Below the pieces are notes generated by a model. It had not been told where the DNA came from. It did not search any database and saw nothing but the letters and a program-made list of their open reading frames with translations. From Triops longicaudatus (Eukaryota; Arthropoda; Branchiopoda; Notostraca; Triopsidae), in contig JAGQDJ010000202.1 of assembly GCA_022885665.1 (NCBI GenBank), forward strand, positions 1,612,001 to 1,676,000: 64,000 nt of DNA, read 5' to 3'. Position numbers and translations under genes: made by a program. Of the stretch, positions 1 to 12,613 are shown piece after piece. Positions within the stretch are counted from its first letter, which is position 1, and each line of letters begins with the position of its first letter.

Positions 1-3000
1 TTTAAAAAAAAATGACTCGATTCGTTAAAGAACATCACTGTCGCGTAGTCGAGTTCCATGTTAATTTTAACCGAAAGGAAAGAAAAAAATCGTACGCCAC
101 GCGTATCATAACTCGATAGTGGATTGTTCTTTTTTTCGACTTTAATGAGGTTTTTCAAGCTTACCTGGTATATCCAGACAGCGATATCGCTCAACACCTG
201 CCGATACTCGGACAAATCGAAATTACGCAGGCATTGCTCGTTTTGCTTCGGCGTATTATCTTTCTGGAAAGCCTGTTAAGCCAAAGGAAAATAATTGATT
301 AAATTGGAAAAATAAATTAGAAAAATAATTGATTTTGCAAAATTTAAAACAATTTTATATGCAAGTATCACTGATGCGAATAACCTAGAATGTGTAGGGA
401 AATTGACAAAATATAACAAGTTGGAGGTGCAAGCTGACGGTTGAATCGAATAGACGCTAAGAAATAAGCTCTATAAGCACACTCAGATTTTGCAGAATTT
501 TTAATAAACGCTTTACCTAACCCGGGAGAAAAAAGAAAAATATGAAAGAGTCTATTGCAGAAGTGTGTAGGTGTACGTGAATAATGCTTGAAAGGGCACC
601 GAGAATCTTATATCAAAGGCATAATCAGGAGAAAATGGAGAAAAATCCCACCTTGTCTCCGCTGTATTGCTTCAAGCTATGGAGTAAACGTGACGTGTTT
701 GCCAGCCACAGGATAGTCGTATCCATATCAGTTTGGCGTTTACGAATGACGCGCTTGACTGCTCCGATAATCGAGGTGAGTAAGGAGCGCACTTTCTCGT
801 CGTCGTTGATATAATCCGTATGCCGAATGCACATGAAAAGGATATAAGCTGGTAAGCCGGGTAATAGTGTGGCTGCTATGCGGGGCTTCAAATCTAGAGA
901 CGACAATCGATAAGGAGAAAGTTATTCAACAATTACCAATCAATGAGGAAAGAAAAAAAATAGTGCGTAACACCCAAGTCGATGTGGTGGAGGCAGGAAC
1001 GGAGGGCCTTTCGCAATTTATTATTCACAATGCTGGGGAACGGGCGTTCCCCAGCTGTCCATAAAAAGTTGGTGCTATTCATGAAGTAAAGAATGCATGC
1101 AAACACGACACAGTAAGCCTGACATTTTCTTTCCTTTCTTTCTCTTTCCTTGTTTTGTCACCTAACTTTGCTCCCTACAATAAGATCAACACAATCGATG
1201 ACATTTGTTGACTTTTACTCGGAATGAATATTTGATAACAAGTTGATCTTCCTTTTTTCACCCAGAGGAAGGTACGAGTAAAAACGTAAGCTTAAAATCT
1301 TTATTATGCAGTCCCGTACGTGTCCTCTCTTTGTGAAATAGTAAAGGTGCAATTATGAGAAAGTTTATGGTCATAAATAGTCGAAAAGGTCCTTCTTATC
1401 ATCACTTATGCAAACTCGTGTTGAGATTAACCTTTGCTTCGTACTTTCTTTCACGTTAGTTAAAAATAAGTTTAAATTTGTCTGATCTTTGGATGTCAAG
1501 AATATCTGGCGTCTAATTTCAAGCGCATCTTAAGTTGAATAAATTAACTCAAATAGACATGGAAACAATCTCCAGAAAAATGAAAGACTTATTAAACGAA
1601 ATTTCCTGACGAATTTATTATAGCTTTGCTTTTTGCATTTAAAGACGTTTGCTTAAATAACGAGTGGAACGCCGGAAACACAGTAACAGCTAAACGTCTG
1701 ATAGCGGACAGAATTACGCATTCGGAAAGGGAAACTTTGGCTCCGCAAGACATTTAATTTTAAGATTTTATTCCAGAGAGTAATTTATGACTATGAAACG
1801 CCTTTTTAACAGAAATCATGATTTTAGGAGAAATATGCAATATTTATCGAATTAAAAGTATTACCACGTACAATTTCGTTTAAGTAACATTAGAGACGAG
1901 TGCACACGATTCCTTTTGTAACAAAACCTACGTCACTTTATAAGGTAATACCTTCAATTCGAAACTCGAAGTTGGTTACGTTAGATCTATAAAAGACAAT
2001 TTCAAAGAAACCGAACAGCATGACTCCCTTCTCAATTGCTCGACGACATACAATCAGTATAAATCGAATACTGAACGTTTACTCATTCACGTACTCGCCT
2101 GGACTGCTATTCCCGCAACCTTCACAAAACTGAGCGTGTATCCCTTTTATTACTTGCCTTAAAGTAGATCTTCATTTATTTCAAACCGCGATCACGAATC
2201 GGGTCTCACCAAGCCATGAATTACGAAAGTGAGAAACTACGAAAGATGTGGTACGTCACGAGAGAATTGCAAAGAGAGAATTACCTAATTTTAGAAATAA
2301 AACTGCGAAATAGACTGTGGAAAGTTGATCCAAACCAACAAATTTGACGATACAAAAGGGCCATGAAATCAAATGTAACCATTTCAGTCCTATTACGATT
2401 CATTCCCCGACAGGCACTATGTATGGTATCCAAGTTCAATATTAATTATGCAAGATCAGCCTAAAGCCTGACAAAGCGAAAGCTCCTTTACACAACCATG
2501 GAAGAAAAATGTTGCGAAAGTTTTTGTTTGAAGATTTTTTTCAAAACTTTCTAACGTTCACTTACACATTTTTCTTTTTCAACGAAAACACTATACAACA
2601 AGGCAATCCCACTCTCTCGTCGAAAGTAATAAAACATCATAGGGACCAAGGCGCAACTAGTCGGATATCCGTTGTAGTATGACGCTAATGGTTTCTTAAT
2701 TTCTGACATTTTTTCTGCACCAACAGGCACGTTGGTCCATTTAATCGCAATGGCGCGTGTGATATCTTCCGAGTCTTTAATAAAGTAGTAAGATCTTATT
2801 GCTCGGTAAAAAGTTTGTGTCTATATTTGGCCTGGCCTTTACTACCATCTCACGTTGCAAGGCGTGGCGCCACATGGCCAATGAATGCCAATAAGTAGCT
2901 AAGCTTGAGACGAGGTAAAACACGACACTTACCGTATACGATGGTTCGCACCAGGGGAGCTTCGTCTTCACGACGATACTCAAACATTCCCATATATTCG

Positions 3001-6000
3001 ACATCCTTCTTGCGGGCGACGGTTACCGCCGGTACCTCGGGTCGTCTTGCTTTAGGCTCGACAGTTACGTCCGATAACGTTTCCAATGAGACTGTGTTGA
3101 CGATAAAACAAGAAGTTTACGTTACTTCTGAAAATGTTCACTTTACAATTATAATTCAGTTATAAAATGTACATCCATAATAAACCACCAGTGTTGTGGA
3201 AAAAAAAATAACTGAAACCCACACAAGGCAACAAATTCATAACAAGCGCAAATAAAAATTAAAACCGAAAATAAAATGTGTAAATATTACCTCCAGCGTC
3301 CTTTAACTTCCGAACGCAATGCTTCAATTGGAGTTTGTATTTGAATGCCTGTTCCGTGGCAACGTCCGTTTTTTCTCTCAGTTCCTACAGTTGCAATGAA
3401 ATTTAAATTAATTACCAATTATTACACACAATTTTGAACTATTAATAGTGCAGTTCCGTAACAGCCATTACTTTATTAATCTATAAAGGAAACAGTAGAC
3501 AAGAAGAGTACGTAATTTCAATTACGCATAAAAACCACGTCCGGGCTGATTACACTGAATCGCTTTCCCTGTAGCACATCTTACATAATCAAAATAGGAA
3601 TGATTTGTCTTACCATATTTTCTCTCATTAATCGCGCCACTTCGTGTTGTAACACAGCTTCGTTTTGGTTTTGCGGTGACCTGTTCAAGTTCTGTGCTAA
3701 GAGCCGTTGTTGGCGATCGTTATCCAGCGTTAACTTCTCCAGTTCTTCTTTCAACTCTGACACGTAACGCTCGTTCTTGGCCTTCTCCGCCTGCAGTTCG
3801 TCTTCTAATTGTCTGAAAAGCCAAACAACCGCACATCGCATCATTTAACCCTAATTTCTCTAACTTCCTCTTTTGGGGGAGGGACCTTAAATAACCCTAC
3901 CTAATAATCATCTTTTGGGTTGAGACAACCATGTTGAGTTCTCCGTCTTCGTTAATTCCATCACCATAAGGACGCGCCTGGGGCATAAAACTATTCCGCT
4001 GAGAAGTTCCCCATGGCTCCGACCCAGGGATCACGTGATGGTTGGAAAGCACAGTGCGTAATTGAATGCATTCTTCACGACGACGATCCAATTCGTCGCT
4101 CAAAGCTTCAAATTGCTCTAAAGTATCAAAGAAGTAAAAAGCCACAGATGAACGAAACAAACCCAAAAACCCCCGTCAGAAAACAAGCAGCAATTTGATT
4201 CTCAATGTCAGGTTGACTCGTTTTCTTTTTACCAAGCAACTGATCTGCCGGCACGGGTAAGTTGCCTTTATTGTCAGTAGCAATACTGTTTCGTAACGAT
4301 TTGAGGTCGTCTTTTAACTTGGCATTTTCCATCTCGACTTCTTGCAACTTCGCGGGAAAAAGTGGCGACATACAAACAAATGAAAGTTAAAATGTTTCCT
4401 ACTTTGTACACACGTACACGTGTGATGAATTCAAATGGTATTACCCGGATCAAATCTTGCGCACGTCGAGCCTCGCCTCCAGGGCTATCTCTTTCCTTCT
4501 CCAATTCTTCTAATTGGTTAATTAAACGCAGTTTATCCTTCTCGAGTGTCTTGATGCGCTGCTCAAGTTTCAGTACCAACGTAAATTCATCTCCCTTTAA
4601 GAATAAAAACAAGAATTAATAACCCTGAAACTGCCAGCAGAACTCGAAGTCAGTAGAATTGTAGCTTACTCTAAAATATTGCCTTTCTAAGAGACCGTCA
4701 CATAAGTCCACTAAGAGAAAATAATGATAATACGATCATGACTAAATGACATAAGATAAAGTTGACTTGAAAGAAATTGCTAATGAAGATAACAAGCCCA
4801 AAATCGAAAGAAACTATCCGCAGATTAGCAAAAAGTAGCACAACTATTTTCATTAGAAAAAAAAAATCTCAAATAAAACGTTTAGAAGTTCTTATATAAC
4901 GTTATCTAAAGTGAAAAATAAAGAGAATCCAAGCAGTCAAACTCGAACAACTACATCATCTTTTACTGTTCAGGGATTTTCTTCTGGCTTTCGTAGTTAC
5001 AACCATCGTTAGCAATTACTCGATCTAGGGTTTCTCAACTAAACATTCGTTACTAATGTAATAGTTCTTGGTGAAATTCATGTTTCCTATTATAAATAAA
5101 AAAATAAGTTAGTGATAAATAGTTTAATTTCGACACGAGTTTCATTCCGAACATTCACTTTAAAAGTTTAAGTGTTTGAAAAGTTATTATAATTTTCTAT
5201 CCTTCTCCTTCTGAATGACGTCAATTTCCGGACTTTCGTAATCTGATAATGCATGCAAGAACTCGAACAACGATCCTAACTTACCTTTAAACTAAGTTCG
5301 GGGCTCTTGACAAAACGTTCAGATGAGGCATAGTCAGCTTTTTTAGCTTCCGGACGCGGAATCGATGATTTGACAGACCCGTAGCCCAAATCCTTGAAAA
5401 GAAGGCCAATTAAGTCTTAAAGAAACTCAAAAACCTATAAGAGTTTAATCCGAGGAACTATTAACATTTGATACGACACAGCTATCGAACTCGTAGACAG
5501 TACAAAGACATTAACGAGCTCACTAATGACATTTCCATGTAGAAAAAAATATCACAACGCACATGATTACTGTAGATTTGAGAAAATAAGAGTTTCTTAC
5601 ATCTTCTGTAAGAGTGGGTGGAATATCGGACATGGCGCTAATAGTGCTGACATCTGACAAGCTGCGGACGTGAGATTTAACCTCGATGGGTCCTGCCGAT
5701 GGCCTGATACCTTTCGTCTGTTCTAACTCTGTCTCCAAATCATCGCAGCGTTGCTCCAGAACCCGGTGTTCTTGTAAAAGCTTTTGGTATGCTCCACGCT
5801 CTTGGTCATATTCCTTATCCAGCATGGCTCTTTCTTCTTCCAAACGTTTTTTCAAAGTTTCTAAAGGCGACACGAATAAACAAGTTGACTTTCATGTTGA
5901 CAAACAGGCCATGCAAAATGAAAAAGGCAAATAAGATGGGCGAATAATTGGATCCGCGACTGGAAAATGAAACTAATAAAATTACCTTCCGCTTCGATGT

Positions 6001-6967
6001 CTTTTGATGCCAGTACTGCTTGCAAATTTTCCAGCTCATTTCGCAAATTGCTCAAGTCCGTTTTCCATGCGGATTCCTGCTCGGCCAAATGTTTCTCCAG
6101 TCGATCTTTTTCGCACACCAGGTCCACTTTTTCCTCGCGTTCCTGATTCAATTCGTGCTTGAGCTCAGCAAGCTCTCTGGCCAAGTTCGCTAACTGGACA
6201 TCAACAAGCTTATACTGACTCTCCCATCCTTTGGCAGCTTCGTATTGCACTTTGAGTTCAGCGTAACTTGTTTGCAGTGTCTTCAGTGCAGTTGAATCCT
6301 TGACCTGAGAATATCACACATTGCGAGCTGAATAATTTAAACTGTAAGAAAATTTGATAATGATTGCTTTACCACTTCGTCAATCCTCTGCTGCAAAGAA
6401 ATAATCTTGTTCTCAAGACCTTTGTTGAGCTTTTTGATGTGCTCAATGGATCTAGCTTCCACACGCAAGGATTTGTACAATTTTTTGGCCAAATACCGCC
6501 GCCAGCAACACTGGATTAGCACGATGCCACGCATGGTTTTGGCATATTGGCGACGAGCCAAAAATCCCCGTACGTGTTTTTGAATAATGACTGCCTGTAA
6601 GATCCTTCCGTATTAGCGAGCTATCCGCGGTTAATCAAGATAATATTACCTTTGCATGCCGAACCATGGCCAAGTACTGTTGGCGGGCCAGTGCTCCGCG
6701 CATTCGCGCCTGCAAACTGATCGTGACGCAACGTAACCGCAAGTACTGTTGACGTTTGATAAACATGCGTACGTTGCGCTGGATAATAATGGCAGCACGG
6801 TTTTCCCGCATGGCGCGTACTCGCCTAAACAATACGATATAAATTTAACGGAACGTTACCACGGAGGCACGCTCTTGTCAAAAAACTAATTAGCTAGAGT
6901 TGATAAAACGGACAAAACGAAATAACGCCGACACGAGAAATGTTAACACTTCACAGCATGCAGCAAA

Positions 6968-7055
<88 letters not shown>

Positions 7056-10000
7056 GGAAAAATAACGAATGATTGAAGGCAATTAACTACCAATGTTAAC
7101 AGCAGTAAAAAAAAGGCGAGAAGAGTTACATAAACAAATTACTAAAAAGTAAAAGAGCCAAGAAAAAAAGGGCAACGTAAAAAAAAAGAATATATAAAGT
7201 AAAAAAAAATCTCAAAATTCACTTTCGGGCCAAAAATCCGCGTCCAAGTCGTTGTCCGCAGATGGCAGATCTTCGAAGCAGCAGGTACTTTTTCCTATAG
7301 TGCCATCCTCGGATAGTTTTCTGAATCAGAGTACCACAGGCTCTCAAACGATCCAACCGAAGTTTTTCCAGATAAGCGACTTCACCCGCCCGGAAGAAAA
7401 TTTTCGTTTTACCGAATTTATACTTATCTTCCTCCTAAAGAGAGTAAAATAATAAGCTTTATCATTCACAAAAAGAAACTTAATCTAACTAATACCGGAA
7501 TTCCTCCACAATACTGATTATATTTATTGATATGTATACGTTGACTTAGAAAAACAAAATAAAATGAATCATGTTACGCATCCACGGTATTTATTGGTAG
7601 AAACGGTGATCTTCAGACGCTTTCAAGGAACTAATTAAATATCGTGATAAACTATGTATTGTTTTCTTACCTTAATGTGCATTGCAATGATAGTCTGGCA
7701 AGAAATTTTCATATCTTGTCGCTTTACATTTTCCGTTTTAAATAATACACGATAGCGTGAGAAGAAATCTTCGTACGGATATCTGCAAAGTACAGAAAAA
7801 ATTTGTAAAGTAGCCTATTTTACAACAATCCACATAAATCATAAGACATCTAAACGACGTAAGAATGGAATTAACACTACCTGGAAGGAAACCCTGCAGC
7901 ACTGATTCGCACCGTTTCTAGGACTCCGCACGCGCGTAATTGCTGGACCGCACGACGTGGGTCAAAGACAAAAGCTTCTTTCACGTCGTTTGGTTTAATG
8001 CAACGAATATAATGGGGCGTTGTGGCATTCAAAGTGTTCATTAATAGCGTCAAAGAGTCACGAAACTGAGATCCCACTGTCTTCTTATGTTGTTTCATGG
8101 TCGATCCACCTGATTTTCCTCCAGTCGAACCAACAGTCAAGTTGCCTCCGCCTCTGGGAGCGGTTCCTACTACCATACGTGCTGACGGTTGCACCTTGGT
8201 CTCTTCCTCGTTGATTAGCTGGACCATCAGTGGATTCTACAAAAAAAAAAACACATAAATAAATTTATTTATTTATGTGTTTTTGAGCGAAATATTAACA
8301 TTCAAACCAGAAAACAAATGACAAAAAAGCAAAGAATTAAAAAAAAAATAATAAAAAAAAAACTTTTTGGGGGTTTACTCTATTACCTTACTGTCTCGGA
8401 GAACGTTCACTTGTTCCTCCATGACAGTATCACGATTTTTCTCCACAAATCCTTCGCACTGGTACTGGACTTTGTCAGCAAAGTGCGTTATGATAAAGGC
8501 CGTGTTAGAAAGACGAGGTTTGCTGAAATGGGAGGAGTTTTTGCACTTGTCATACAATTTTGACACCCACGATTGGTCAGATCCTTTCGGGAACTATTTT
8601 GTATACAAAGAAACTTTTAATATTTTAAAATTACATATTACGATAACCTTACTTTGCACTCTTCATCGAGCAAGTCTAAAATTCCAAGTTTATTTTCAAT
8701 TAAGTCAATACACGGTTGATTATCGTAGAACTCAATAAACGTCCACTCAATGTTTTCTCGAACGTATTCTTCTTGCTCCAGTTTAAATACGTGCTAGGAA
8801 AATAGGAAAATAACGTAAATAATTTTGAATGAAAGCAAATTTAAGAGATACCTGGTTAAACTGCTGCTGGAGTTTCTCGTTGGCGTAATTAATACAGAAC
8901 TGTTCGAAACTGTTAATTTGGAAAGTTTCGAAACCATAAATATCTAAAACGCCGATGAAACGGAACGATTTGGCGTTGCTGGCCAATGATTTGTTGATCA
9001 AAGAAACGATTTTGTTAAATAATTGCGAATAGATATGCTTTGACAGTGCATCACGAGCAAATATTGCCTACAAATGAAACCAAGGAAAATTTCTATATGT
9101 TAAGTATAAGAATTAAGAGAAAATGAAAGCGAGTTTACCTCATTCCCATTCACAGGTTTCGTAAAAACTTCTCTCATACTAACGATCTGGCGAAAGCACA
9201 GCCATTTTCGAAATTCCTCTTTCCCTTCATCCGTCAAACCCATTAAATTGGAAAAATAGCCCAAGTGAGGATCATCACGCTAAAAAATAAAAAATAAATA
9301 AAAGTAATTCTGTATAACACAAACAAGGTACTAATTACTGTACATCTATTACTAGATTTATCTATATGTTTTCTTCATACAAGAAGTAAACAGTGTCTGA
9401 CTTACCAGGATAGTGCAGCTTTCTTGGTCAATTTCTTGAATTCGCACATTCCCCAGATGCAAAATGGCTGCTAATATCTTGAATAAGTTTCTTTGGAATT
9501 CATCAGGAAATCCCAACAAGGTTAATGCGCGTTTGGTCTCGACAAAGTCATCCAAATCGTTAACCCCATCCACGTATGGACTATAGCCTTGATTAGTATA
9601 CTGAAAATTATCCTGGTGGCCTTTGCGTAACGAGAAAGAAAAATTAGTTTTTTGCCTCAGGAAATGTCGGACATATTTTAATACTTAAATGCAAGTCCTG
9701 GTATTCAGGAAGACTAGCTGCTGCACACAACTGGTAGAAAATATGGTAATTTCTCTCCTCGTTAGACTGAAATACCACACGCGATTTTTCAAGTAAATAT
9801 GTCCGCATGTTCGCACCCATTATATGGTATTGGCTGTTGAAATCAATTTCGATGTATTTGCCGAATCTTGAACTGTTATCGTTTCTTGTAGTTTTGGCAT
9901 TGCCAATCGCCTACATAAGAACACAATAAGAAAAATTAATTCAACACGCAACCACTCCTTTTGTAAAGTACACATTGAATCATCACACGAGTTACACTAA

Positions 10001-11262
10001 AAATAAACCAGGAATATTTTCGAAACTAAATCTGTCAATTACCTCAAATAAAATTTTATTTAATTTTAGCTACTTACTTTAATTATTTCATTTTAATATT
10101 TAATTTTTCAATTACTTAATTAACGATTAAAACGATAATTGTAATACGGAAAAAAATACCTCCATAATTGGGTTAGACGCCAGAACTTTCTTTTCGACTT
10201 GTGTTTCCGTGGCTGAACCACCGGCAGTGGCGAAGTATCTCATTGCATATTTAGCAGAAACAGTTTTACCTGCTCCTGATTCGCCTGACACAATGATGGA
10301 CTGGTTGCGGTTCTCTCTAAAAAGACATGCAAAATATTAACAATTTTACCACAAGACAAATTTCCTTTATTAAAAACCTTTCGAGTTTGGTATATGCTTC
10401 TTCTGCAACTGCAAAAATATGTGGGTCCAAATTTCCATACTGACTCTTGTTCCGGTAAGCTAGCACAATATCATTACCGTAAATAGGTAATTCTTCGTAA
10501 GGATTCACTGCAACTAACACAATTCCTACGGCGAAAACACGGCATTAGTGTCTGATCTTTTTCAGCGCATGGTAAAACATTATTTACCACAATAAGTATA
10601 TATAGCTTGGTAACGCTCAAACCGAACTTGTAAGCTGTGGAGAACGGCAGGCTCATGCAGGTACGACAAAGAGGTCAAGTCATTTTCACCAATCAAGAAC
10701 TCGGGATTTTTTAAGTGTGGCAAGTCTTTTGTTGACTGGATTGGCAGTTCTTTTTTCTAAACACAAAATATTAATGGTTACAACTTCAATATACTCTTTA
10801 AAAAATAGTAGAAATTTAATCAATATTTCAAACCTCGACTTCCTTCACGGTTGCGGGGCAAAATATAAAATGAACGATTTATAGATAAATGAAATTCGTG
10901 TAATATTAAATAATTTTGAAAAAAATATTTTAAAAAGTTATTAGTCGATTTACCTCCCCATTTTCGTACTCGACTTTAAGAACACTGCCTCTAAAATCTT
11001 CCACGATTTCTGCCACGCGCCAAACATTATTTGGGTCGGGTAACCACACTTTTGCCCCCTGAGAATAAAAAATAGATTATTAAGGATGTACACAAAACGT
11101 AAGTTTCAAAGGTACGAAACCCCTTTTACACCTGCCGCGTTAATCCGCTTTAGTTAGGTGTCAAGTTACGGTACATGGGTGTTATACCGTAACGATAATT
11201 ATTAAAAGATTACAATTAGAAAAAAAGTGACTTACTTTGCAGTACAATTCAACAGCTGCCAT
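1..11262 (-). CDS. Class V (unconventional) myosin heavy chain, C-terminus cut by the window edge
   Basis: Processive actin motor for organelle and vesicle transport. The gene is read on the minus strand in more than 20 exons. Start ATG is 11262-11260 (MAAVELYCK), followed by the SH3-like exon near 10958-11058 (VWLPDPNNVWRVAEI). The P-loop GESGAGKT is near 10263-10290, switch I (NDNSSRFGKYIEI) near 9850-9890, and the relay/switch II region (LDIYGFETF) near 8925-8960. The actin-binding-loop exon ending GVLETVRISAAGFPSR lies at 7880-8227. IQ motifs run over about 6395-7400. Coiled-coil exons cover about 3300-6560 and include the conserved NEDGEL segment near 3950. The globular cargo-binding (DIL) tail has exons near 2934-3090, 652-893 (LPAYILFMCIRH) and 172-270 (NFDLSEYRQVLSDIA). 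The DIL-tail end is left of position 1. The order and motifs match animal myosin Va/V. Exon edges are my reading of splice sites. The intron at 894-2933 is about 2 kb, far longer than the others. Family call is very secure. Confidence 0.96.
6968..7054. repeat. (TAA)n microsatellite in a myosin V intron
   Basis: Uninterrupted trinucleotide repeat of about 29 units inside the intron between two IQ-motif exons. It creates a spurious poly-isoleucine reading frame on the minus strand. Confidence 0.97.
8247..8284. repeat. AT-rich palindrome in a myosin V intron
   Basis: Perfect 14-nt inverted arms (AAAAACACATAAAT at 8247-8260 and its complement at 8271-8284) with a 10-nt AT spacer. The palindrome lies just upstream (in gene sense) of the exon that encodes loop 2 and the actin-binding region. 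Confidence 0.85.
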
Positions 11263-11828
11263 TGTTAGATACAACGTAAAGTAGACAATGTTTTCTTTTC
11301 CGGGATATTTGGTCTAATTTGCATACACAGGCATAGGACTTGTTCGCTTGATTTTTAAGTATGGTTCTGGCTCGTTAAGTAGAGGAAGAATTATCATGGA
11401 ATGCCATCAGGAACTTAATCTGGAGGAAATACGACAAGTTTCACAAATCCACCTGGCAAGGACACCCCTGAACAGCTTTATATTTCTAATGTAACATTTT
11501 TGTACTGTGCTGGAAAACGAAACATCACTTTTCCTAAGCCTGTACGTTCGATAATGTAGCAGTTCGCTGTTCTGTCGCAGGTTCACCATTCAAACCGCTT
11601 ATCTTGTCTTTATCTATAAAACGATATTCACCTGTTTATCTGAATAATTGTGAAAAGATGATATGAAAATAAGAAAACTTAGTCAAAAGCTGTAGAACAT
11701 ACTCTTGTGAATTTTATCGCAATTAGTCATCGTACGTGGTTCGCTGTTCGAAAGCTTAGATCCATATCACTGTGCACTGTGACGTCTCACGAAATCAAAA
11801 CAAACATTGTTATAGCAAACAATAAAAA
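11263..11828. promoter_or_regulatory. Shared upstream region of myosin V and ALG13
   Basis: 566 bp lie between two divergent start codons, so both promoters and 5' UTRs must fit here unless there are distant leader exons. I see no convincing TATA box. A 60-codon minus-strand open frame at 11407-11589 has no recognisable features and is probably chance. Confidence 0.6.
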
Positions 11829-12423
11829 ATGACAGGAAACGTGTTTGTGACGGTTGGAACAACTTCTTTTGACAGTTTTATTAAGTCCGTATTAGACGAA
11901 GGTACATTACGGGTAAAGACTTTTAGATCAATTTTTATAATAATTTTGCGCAGCGATCGTTACCAGGCTCGATAACAGGTTTCCTTTATTTTTTTCTCGA
12001 TGTGTTAATCAGGTTCTTAAAAAACTCGGATACCAAAACCTTACACTGCAAGTCGGCAAAGGCCAAGAACCGACAATTCCATTATTCCCGGGATTAAATA
12101 TCACCTGGTATCGATTTAAGCCCAGCATACAGCCTGATTTTGAATCAGCGGACCTAGTCATTAGTCATGCCGGTGCTGGCAGTTGCTTAGAAGCTCTCCA
12201 AGCCGGGAAAAAATTGCTTATCGTTGTAAATGAGTCACTTATGGGAAACCATCAGGTGGAGCTTGCCGAAAAGCTGTGCGAACTGGGCCACGCCTCTATG
12301 TGTGTTCCGGCCACTTTATCTAGTGCTTTGTTAAATTTGTCCTCTAGCCCTCAAATTCCTTACAAACCTGCTGATCCCCACCGTTTTGCTCACTATTTAA
12401 ACAAGTTAATGGGTTTTGCGTAA
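11829..12423 (+). CDS. ALG13: UDP-GlcNAc transferase catalytic subunit ALG13
   Basis: Catalytic subunit of the ALG13/ALG14 UDP-N-acetylglucosamine transferase, which adds the second GlcNAc to the dolichol-linked oligosaccharide on the cytosolic face of the ER. There are two exons, 11829-11912 and 12013-12423. The first donor is the GTAAAG at 11913, because it keeps the frame; the nearer GTACAT leads straight into a stop. The product is 164 residues, the usual size of the short ALG13 form. Hallmarks are VFVTVGTTSFD at the N-terminus and DLVISHAGAGSCLEAL, the GT28-family UDP-GlcNAc site. NESLMGNHQVELAEKL follows. There is no OTU or Tudor extension. The gene is divergent from myosin V. An AATAAA follows at 12490. 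Confidence 0.96.
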
Positions 12424-12489
12424 AGTATATTTTGCTGCCGAGAGACAAATTTTATGTCATTTCAACAGGATGTATATAAACACACTTTA

Positions 12490-12495
12490 AATAAA
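12490..12495 (+). terminator. Poly(A) signal of ALG13
   Basis: AATAAA 67 bp after the ALG13 stop codon. The stomatin-like gene converges from the right and its stop is only about 120 bp further on. Confidence 0.6.
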
Positions 12496-12613
12496 AGTTT
12501 CAAACTTGATTTGGTATGTAAGGAAGGCTCTCTCCCTTCGACGATGGCTTTGTGTTTGGTTGATCGTTTGGTATGAAGTTTTCTGGTGTTAATCACGAAC
12601 CGTTAACCCTGTT

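Noticed and set aside
6968..7054. Regular (TAA)n repetition resembling a direct-repeat array
   Set aside because: Simple microsatellite with no spacers, so not CRISPR-like. The window is eukaryotic.
11902..12020. First GT (11902) as the ALG13 donor
   Set aside because: It leads to a stop codon directly after the junction. The donor at 11913 keeps the frame and the family sequence.
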